A stretch of DNA of 28,221 nt from an uncultured Eggerthellaceae bacterium (GTDB lineage: Bacteria > Actinomycetota > Coriobacteriia > Coriobacteriales > Eggerthellaceae). Within the stretch, counting starts at the first letter, position 1; each line of letters begins with the position of its first letter. Location of the stretch: contig CAKTXN010000014.1 of NCBI GenBank assembly GCA_934630905.1, positions 1 through 28,221 on the forward strand. The letters are read 5' to 3'. This document shows, piece after piece, positions 22,777-28,221 of the stretch. A program made the translations under genes and the position numbers. The notes beneath the pieces were generated by a model, which saw nothing but the letters and a program-made list of their open reading frames with translations, did no database searches and had not been told where the DNA came from.

Positions 22777-23349
22777 GTGGGATTAGTTGATTTGCTGCTC
22801 ATCGGCGTAGGGTTGTCGATGGATGCCTTCGCTGTTGCCGTGTGCAAGGGCTTAGCTATGCCGCGTCTGAATATGAAGCAAGCTGCGGTAATTGCGCTGT
22901 TTTTCGGGGTGTTTCAGGCGCTCATGCCCACTTTGGGTTGGGCGCTGGGCACGCAGTTTGCCGGCTTTGTGACCTCGGTATCCCACTGGATTGCTTTTGC
23001 GCTTCTGGCTTTTATCGGCGGGAAGATGCTTTGGGATGTGTTCCATGACGCAGAAAGCGGCGAAGAAGAAGCGGGCAGCAATTTCAAACTTGACGTGAAG
23101 GAACTGCTCCTGCTGGCCGTTGCAACAAGCATCGATGCGTTGGCTGTTGGCATCACGTTTGCGTTTTTGCAGGTAGACATTGTGTCTTCGGTGAGCATCA
23201 TCGGCGTGACCACGTTCGTGCTCTCGCTTGCTGGCGTAGCGACAGGACATGCTTTCGGAAGCCGCTATGAGCGACCTGCTCAGGTAGTGGGCGGCGTGGT
23301 GCTTATCGGCATTGGTGTGAAAATCCTGATTGAAGGCTTAATCGCGTAG
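22777..23349 (+). CDS. mntP: Manganese efflux pump MntP
   Basis: This 190-residue membrane protein has six helices in two related halves, each with the family's acidic motif: GLSMDAFAVAV (D16) and VATSIDALAVG (D120). These correspond to the paired aspartates needed for manganese export by MntP (formerly YebN). A short charged loop (about 91-105, DAESGEEEAGS) joins the halves. The open frame allows GTG at 22762, but GTG 22777 is preceded by GAGAGG at seven bases and puts the first key aspartate at residue 16, as in the E. coli protein. The gene follows the glycosylase gene by 70 bp, too short for a yybP-ykoY manganese riboswitch, and converges with nth. Confidence 0.92.
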   Translation: MGLVDLLLIGVGLSMDAFAVAVCKGLAMPRLNMKQAAVIALFFGVFQALMPTLGWALGTQFAGFVTSVSHWIAFALLAFIGGKMLWDVFHDAESGEEEAGSNFKLDVKELLLLAVATSIDALAVGITFAFLQVDIVSSVSIIGVTTFVLSLAGVATGHAFGSRYERPAQVVGGVVLIGIGVKILIEGLIA

Positions 23350-23423
23350 TTGCAATTCCTCGTAAGCGAAAAGCGCCGCGTTACGGTGCACCGCAGAGCT
23401 GTGCTTCTTCGCGGCTTTGCGGC

Positions 23424-24080
23424 TTACCGCATTTCGGGGCACAGCCCTCTTTGGGCAAGAGGGCAGTCAGCGCAGCGCGGGCGACGCGCAATGCATATTT
23501 CACGTCCAAACAGGATCCAACGACGATTGATGTTCACCCAATGATCCTGCGGGTATAAAGCACACAAGTCTTTTTCGACTTGATCAGGTGTTTCGCCTTT
23601 CGAGAAATCAAGGATGCGCGCAATGCGATACACATGGGTGTCCACGGCGATTCCCTCAGCGATATCGAAAGCTTCCGCTAAAACGACATTCGCCGTTTTC
23701 CGTCCAACGCCCGGAAGCTTTGTGAGTTCGGAGATTGTTTTCGGAACGGTGCCGTCGTATAGGTCAATAACTCCTTGCGCGCATTTGATGCAGTTCGCGG
23801 CTTTGCTGCGGAAAAAGCCCAGGGAATGGATAATTTCTTCCACGTCACCAGGATTTGCCGCTGCTAAATCGGCAACGGTGGGGTAGCGCTGCCAGAGCAC
23901 CGGCGTTACTTTATTCACGTTCTTGTCGGTTGTTTGCGCGGAGAGCAGTGTGGCTATGGTCAGGCGAAACGGGTCGCCATCGAAATGTAAGGCGCACGGA
24001 GCGCTTGCGTAAAGCGCTGCCATCTCTTCGTAGACGGCTTCAGCGCGTTGTTTCTTTTTTGCTTTTGATTCGCGTGCCAT
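23424..24080 (-). CDS. nth: Endonuclease III (DNA glycosylase/AP lyase)
   Basis: This 218-residue protein has all hallmarks of endonuclease III, which removes oxidised pyrimidines and nicks at abasic sites. The helix-hairpin-helix LPGVGRKTANVV carries the Schiff-base lysine K128, VDTHVYR carries the catalytic D147, and LLSAQTTDKNVN is the conserved helix. The C-terminal iron-sulfur loop is C196-x6-C203-x2-C206-x7-C214; the last spacing is two residues longer than the usual five. ATG 24080 is preceded by GGAGGA on the minus strand, a near-ideal ribosome-binding site; the frame to 24248 is an extension without family character. It is divergent from mfd with a 224-bp gap and convergent with mntP. 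Confidence 0.95.
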   Translation of the reverse strand: MARESKAKKKQRAEAVYEEMAALYASAPCALHFDGDPFRLTIATLLSAQTTDKNVNKVTPVLWQRYPTVADLAAANPGDVEEIIHSLGFFRSKAANCIKCAQGVIDLYDGTVPKTISELTKLPGVGRKTANVVLAEAFDIAEGIAVDTHVYRIARILDFSKGETPDQVEKDLCALYPQDHWVNINRRWILFGREICIARRPRCADCPLAQRGLCPEMR

Positions 24081-24304
24081 GGGCTCCTCCGTTGCGTTCT
24101 TGCTGTGCATGGTCGGTTTTGCACCGCCCTGGTTTTTGCTTTTGATAGAATATCGCCAAACAGGAATGCGTGCCGCAAGAAATTTGCGGCTATTCGTATT
24201 TGGGGACGTTTCTGCGCCGATTGTCAGGTAGAAGATTTTGCAAGGCAATTGCGGTTATCTTTGATTGGGTCTCTATGGTAAAAGGCAACAAGGAAGGTTT
24301 TTGC

Positions 24305-27300
24305 GTGCTTATTGATTCGCTTACATTTCGATTCGAACGTACCGAAGCGGTAAAGAAGTTTTGGGACAAGCTTGATGCGGCGCAAGATGCCACGCTCGGA
24401 GTGGCTTCTTCTGCGCGTCCGCTGATGGTTGCCATGCAGTTTTGCCGCGCACCTCAAACAACGCTCGTTGTTGTTGCAGGTGAAGACGCCGCTATGGGCT
24501 TTGCGCGCTCGGTTGCCACGTATCTGGGCGAAGATAACGTGCTGCGGTTCTTTGAGCGGCGCGATTATCCGAATTCGAGCAAAATGCCCGATCCCGTTTT
24601 AGCGGCGCGGCGCATGGAGGCGGCTTATGCGCTGCGTTCGGGCAAGCAATGCGTTGTTGTTGCATCGGCGCGTGCCTTGGTGCGGCTTCTTCCGCCCGTT
24701 GACGCGTGCGCATGCGACCCGTTGGTGTTGCGCTGTGGTGATGATTTGTCGGAAGGTGCCGTTTCCGGCTTGGAAAGTTTCGAGGACCTTTCGCGCTATC
24801 TCGTGCGTTGCGGTTACGAAAACGCAGGTGATAAGCTTGAGGGCGCGGGCACGTTTGCGGTGCATGGCGGTACGATCGATATTTATCCCGGCAATTTATC
24901 GTATCCCGTGCGCGTGGACTTCTTCGGTGACGAAATCGATGAGATTCGCCGTATTGTTCCCGCAACAGGGCAAACGATTGCCCCCTTGCGGCAGGTTGAG
25001 ATTTTCCCTGTGGTGGAATACGCGACAACAGCTGCGGCGTATCGTCGTGCGCGCAAAACGCTTGAGGCGCAAGCGCATACGAGTGCGGTCATGCGCGAGC
25101 TGTTGGAGTGCCTGGACGCGGCGGAAGGTGGTATTCGCTTTCCGCAATCCGATTTGCTGCTGCCGTTTCTCTACGACAAGACGGCCACGCTTGGTGATTA
25201 CGCCGCGCCGCAAACGCTTACCACGTTGATAGAGCCGAAATCGCTGTTCGATGACGCAAGCCATGCGTTCGATGAAGCGTGTGCTCATGTCGAGGGATGC
25301 GGTGTTGCGGCTGAGCGGCTGTATGCGCCGCCCACGCAGCTGAATTTCGGTGGAGGCGTGCGCGCCACATATCTATCGCTTATGGGGGTTGGCAAGACCG
25401 TTGATGACGAGCTGCCCGTTAAGCGCACCGATGTTGCGGGCAAAGGCGGACGCCTTATCGGCCGTTTGCGCACGTTCTTGGAAACAGATTATATGGTGGT
25501 GTTCGCGGCGGCAAATGCGCAGGTGCGCAAGGAGCTCGAGCTTGAATTCGCTGATGAAGGGCTTCCTATCCAGGAAGTTTTGCAGTGGCAAGACGAGAGC
25601 GAAGAACAAGCGCGCCGCCGTTTGCGTTCGGGTGTGGTAAACGTGGTGGATGCCGATGTTCCGCTGGGAATGGTGTTTCCCAAGGCGAAACTCGCGCTGG
25701 TGTCCATTGCCGATACGCAGGGTGCGCGCGTGTCGAGTTCATCGGGACGCAAGATTGACATTACGGAAATCACGTTTCCCTACAAGCCAGGCGATTACGT
25801 TGTGCATGCCGTTCACGGTGTGGCGCTTTTCCGCGAGCTTACGCGTCAGGAAATTGATGGAAGCGTGCGCGACTACCTTCTTCTGGAATACGCGGAAGGG
25901 GACCGCTTGTTTGTCCCCGTTGAGCAGCTTGACCGTGTGACGCGCTATGTGGGACCTGAAGGGTCGTCGCCGCGGTTGACGCGCTTGAACACGTCGGACT
26001 GGTCCCGTGCGCTGCGCAAAGCAAGCAAGGCAACAAAGAAACTCGCGTTTGATCTAGTAGATGTATATGCGCGTCGTTGTGCGGTGCAGGGTTTTCGTTT
26101 TGGCGAAGACACGCCCTGGCAACGCGAGATGGAGGCGGCCTTCCCGTATGCGGAAACGCCCGATCAGCTGAGTGCCATTCGCGATGTGAAAGCAGATATG
26201 ATGAGCGCGCGTCCTATGGACCGTCTGATCTGCGGCGATGTCGGTTTCGGTAAAACGGAAGTCGCGCTGCGAGCGGCATTCAAGGCAACGCAAGATAAAA
26301 AACAGGTCATGGTCTTGTGTCCGACTACTATTTTAGCGCAGCAGCACTACACGAATTTCAAGGAGCGTTTCGAGCCGTTTGGGGTTCAGGTGGAAGTGCT
26401 TTCGCGTTTTCGCACGGCGGCGCAGCAGCAAGAAGCGCTCAAGGGATTCGCGGATGGCTCCGTTGAGGTCCTGGTGGGTACGCATCGCTTGCTTTCGCGC
26501 GATGTGAATCCGCATGATCTGGGCCTTGTCGTCATCGACGAAGAGCAGCGCTTTGGTGTGGGGCATAAAGAGCAATTCAAAAACTTGCGTGAATCGGTTG
26601 ACGTGCTCACGCTTTCCGCCACGCCTATTCCGCGCACGATGCAGATGTCTATGAGTGGCGTGCGCGATATGAGCGTTATTTTGACGCCGCCCGACGACCG
26701 TCGCCCGGTAAAAGTGCATGTAGGCGCTTGGGATCCCGATATTGTTTCGGGCGCTATTCGCCACGAGCTGGCGCGCGGGGGACAGGTGTATTACGTTTCG
26801 AATCGCGTGCGTACCATCGACGACGTCGTTGAACGTGTGCAGTTGGCGGCAGGCGAGGCGCGTGTGGGCGTTGCGCATGGAAAAATGACAAAAGAGCAGC
26901 TCGAAAACGTGATGGAAGAGTTCGCGGCGGGCGAGCTGGATGTGCTGGTTGCCACGACTATTATCGAAAGCGGTATTGATAATCCGCACACGAACACGCT
27001 TATCATCGAAGACTCTCAGCGTCTTGGCTTGGCGCAGATGTACCAGCTGAAAGGCCGTGTGGGCCGTTCAAGCACGCAGGCGTACGCGTACTTCATGTAT
27101 CCCGAGAAAGTAGTGCTCACCGAAGAAGCCACGGCGCGTCTGCTTGCCATCAACGAGCATCAAGAATTGGGAAGCGGCATGCGCATTGCCATGCGTGACC
27201 TGGAGATTCGCGGTGCGGGCGACATTTTAGGCGCCGAGCAGAGCGGACAGATGAGCGCGGTTGGTTTTGACTTGTTCGCGCAGATGCTCGGACAGGCGGT

Positions 27301-28102
27301 GCAAGATGCGCGCAAGGGTCTTGCTACCGAAGGGGGAGATGCTGTTCTGCCGCCGGCACTTTCCGATATTACGGTGAACGTTCCCGGGCGCACGTATTTG
27401 GGAGACGATTATCTGCCCGATGTGGACGAGCGCGTTTTGTGGTATCGCCGCATTGCAAGCGCAGAAACGGTCGAGCAGGCCGATGCGCTTCTGGATGATA
27501 TGCAGAAAAAGCATCCCGAAATGCCCGTTGAAGCGCGTAATCTGTTCCTTAAGACGCACTTGAAGGCGTATTGCAACGAGCATGGCATCAAAAGCGTTGT
27601 CGTGGTGGGCGGTAAGGTTGCAATCGAGCCGATCACTATTTCGCGCGAGAAGTCAATCGAGCTGCGCCGCGAGGGCGGACGCTACACGCCGCAGAAAAAC
27701 CGCCTTGAGGTGCCCATGAAATACTTTAAGTTGGAAGGTGAAGATACGCCGCTTGGTGTCTTGAGCGCGTTTCTTGAAAGCCTTGAACTGGAAGAAGGGG
27801 ATGGCGCTGCGAAGGCGGGCTCAACGCGAACGATGGCTGCATCTGCATCTGCGCGCGCGGCGACATCTTCTGCGTCAAAAACTGGTGCTGCGAAGACGGC
27901 AAACACTTCGCGGGCGTCTTCGGGCCAGGCGGGTGCGAAGCCGAAGAACACTTCGCCTGCTGTGGGCCACAACTCGTTTGCACGCAAGCCGCTGAATCCC
28001 TCGTCGAGCACTTCGGGGTCAGCAAATCGCTTCTCGTCACGCAGCGCGGCTGATAGACGCAATATGACAGCGCGCACGGTGCATCGCCGCCACAACTGGT
28101 AA
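24305..28102 (+). CDS. mfd: Transcription-repair coupling factor Mfd
   Basis: This is a protein of about 1265 residues that removes stalled RNA polymerase and recruits UvrA. In order: a UvrB-like N-terminal region (GTFAVHGGTIDIYPG and YPVRVDFFGDEIDEIRRI, about 180-220), the RNA-polymerase-interaction domain (PGDYVVHAVHGVALF, then FVPVEQLDRVTRYVG, about 494-560), a RecG-like translocase with Walker A GDVGFGKTE (about 644-652), the DEEQ box VVIDEEQRFGVGHKEQ, SATPIPRT and QLKGRVGRS, then the C-terminal TRCF domain (about 1045-1150). GTG 24305 is preceded by AGGAAGG at seven bases; the open frame to 24170 gives an N-terminal extension without family character. The last 90 or so residues are a Ser/Ala/Thr-rich, basic tail beyond the normal end. 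Confidence 0.96.
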   Translation: MLIDSLTFRFERTEAVKKFWDKLDAAQDATLGVASSARPLMVAMQFCRAPQTTLVVVAGEDAAMGFARSVATYLGEDNVLRFFERRDYPNSSKMPDPVLAARRMEAAYALRSGKQCVVVASARALVRLLPPVDACACDPLVLRCGDDLSEGAVSGLESFEDLSRYLVRCGYENAGDKLEGAGTFAVHGGTIDIYPGNLSYPVRVDFFGDEIDEIRRIVPATGQTIAPLRQVEIFPVVEYATTAAAYRRARKTLEAQAHTSAVMRELLECLDAAEGGIRFPQSDLLLPFLYDKTATLGDYAAPQTLTTLIEPKSLFDDASHAFDEACAHVEGCGVAAERLYAPPTQLNFGGGVRATYLSLMGVGKTVDDELPVKRTDVAGKGGRLIGRLRTFLETDYMVVFAAANAQVRKELELEFADEGLPIQEVLQWQDESEEQARRRLRSGVVNVVDADVPLGMVFPKAKLALVSIADTQGARVSSSSGRKIDITEITFPYKPGDYVVHAVHGVALFRELTRQEIDGSVRDYLLLEYAEGDRLFVPVEQLDRVTRYVGPEGSSPRLTRLNTSDWSRALRKASKATKKLAFDLVDVYARRCAVQGFRFGEDTPWQREMEAAFPYAETPDQLSAIRDVKADMMSARPMDRLICGDVGFGKTEVALRAAFKATQDKKQVMVLCPTTILAQQHYTNFKERFEPFGVQVEVLSRFRTAAQQQEALKGFADGSVEVLVGTHRLLSRDVNPHDLGLVVIDEEQRFGVGHKEQFKNLRESVDVLTLSATPIPRTMQMSMSGVRDMSVILTPPDDRRPVKVHVGAWDPDIVSGAIRHELARGGQVYYVSNRVRTIDDVVERVQLAAGEARVGVAHGKMTKEQLENVMEEFAAGELDVLVATTIIESGIDNPHTNTLIIEDSQRLGLAQMYQLKGRVGRSSTQAYAYFMYPEKVVLTEEATARLLAINEHQELGSGMRIAMRDLEIRGAGDILGAEQSGQMSAVGFDLFAQMLGQAVQDARKGLATEGGDAVLPPALSDITVNVPGRTYLGDDYLPDVDERVLWYRRIASAETVEQADALLDDMQKKHPEMPVEARNLFLKTHLKAYCNEHGIKSVVVVGGKVAIEPITISREKSIELRREGGRYTPQKNRLEVPMKYFKLEGEDTPLGVLSAFLESLELEEGDGAAKAGSTRTMAASASARAATSSASKTGAAKTANTSRASSGQAGAKPKNTSPAVGHNSFARKPLNPSSSTSGSANRFSSRSAADRRNMTARTVHRRHNW

Positions 28103-28110
28103 CGTGCCCT

Positions 28111-28139
28111 GTTGACAAATTACCCCACCTTTTGTCAAC
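28111..28139. repeat. Perfect inverted repeat downstream of mfd
   Basis: GTTGACAAA (28111-28119) and TTTGTCAAC (28131-28139) are exact reverse complements around an 11-nt centre, 8 bases after the mfd stop. No T-run follows, so it is not a standard terminator. It could be an operator for the gene beyond the window or a processing hairpin. The remaining 80 bases hold no gene; GCCC...GGGCTTTT near 28164-28184 is a weak terminator candidate. Confidence 0.5.
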
Positions 28140-28221
28140 ATTTCGAGCATCAGAAACCCGTGGTGCCCTGTGTATCTCGGGCTTTTGCGTTCCGCTGCGG
28201 TGGGCGGTCCGGATTAAGATG

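Noticed and set aside
23369..23419. Possible bidirectional terminator between mntP and nth
   Set aside because: The arms AAAGCGCCGCG and CGCGGCTTT pair only with a two-base bulge and a loop near 30 nt, too weak to call.
24170..24304. N-terminal extension of Mfd
   Set aside because: No family character, and a strong ribosome-binding site precedes GTG 24305.

Overview
The window reads as ordinary chromosomal DNA of a moderately GC-rich, probably anaerobic actinobacterium. Gene content and protein style point to the Coriobacteriia / Eggerthella relatives. That placement is an inference from the kinds of genes seen (Tat lipoprotein transporter, G3E GTPase, DUF5714, GH3-like enzyme, frequent GTG starts), not from a marker gene. 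There is no phage, transposase, CRISPR array or rRNA.

Region 1 (1-9214). After the last codons of mnmA comes a minus-strand block. In transcription order it runs: Tat/lipoprotein NitT/TauT-type substrate-binding protein, ATPase, permease, a very cysteine-rich DUF5714 protein, and a small BspA-like leucine-rich-repeat protein. Divergent from it, across a 220-bp intergenic region with a clean palindrome, lie a CobW-like G3E GTPase and a 679-residue fusion of an arsenite methyltransferase (ArsM) with an arsenosugar-type radical SAM enzyme (ArsS). A terminator hairpin lies just before the fusion gene. A DegV fatty-acid-binding protein follows. The divergent block is the best candidate for an undescribed system: uptake of an unknown small molecule, a metal/cofactor GTPase, a thiol-rich protein and a two-step organoarsenical enzyme.

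Region 2 (9215-14341). A tightly overlapping operon encodes a small membrane protein resembling isoprenylcysteine/phospholipid methyltransferases, a GH3-like acyl-adenylate amido synthetase, and a membrane sensor with GAF, degenerate GGDEF and intact HD-GYP domains. This is an unusual pairing of a possible small-molecule conjugation pathway with c-di-GMP turnover.

Region 3 (14342-19918). Two identical tRNA-Asp genes follow one strong promoter, each with its own terminator. Next are a heterodimeric ABC exporter pair with one degenerate ATP site and a HAD-IB phosphatase.

Region 4 (19919-28221). A 637-residue protein with a four-cysteine motif and an AAA-like C-terminal region without a good Walker A overlaps a MutY-like glycosylase that lacks the iron-sulfur motif. 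Then come the manganese exporter MntP, endonuclease III (minus strand) and, divergent from it, the transcription-repair coupling factor Mfd with a long basic low-complexity tail. This end is a DNA-repair neighbourhood.
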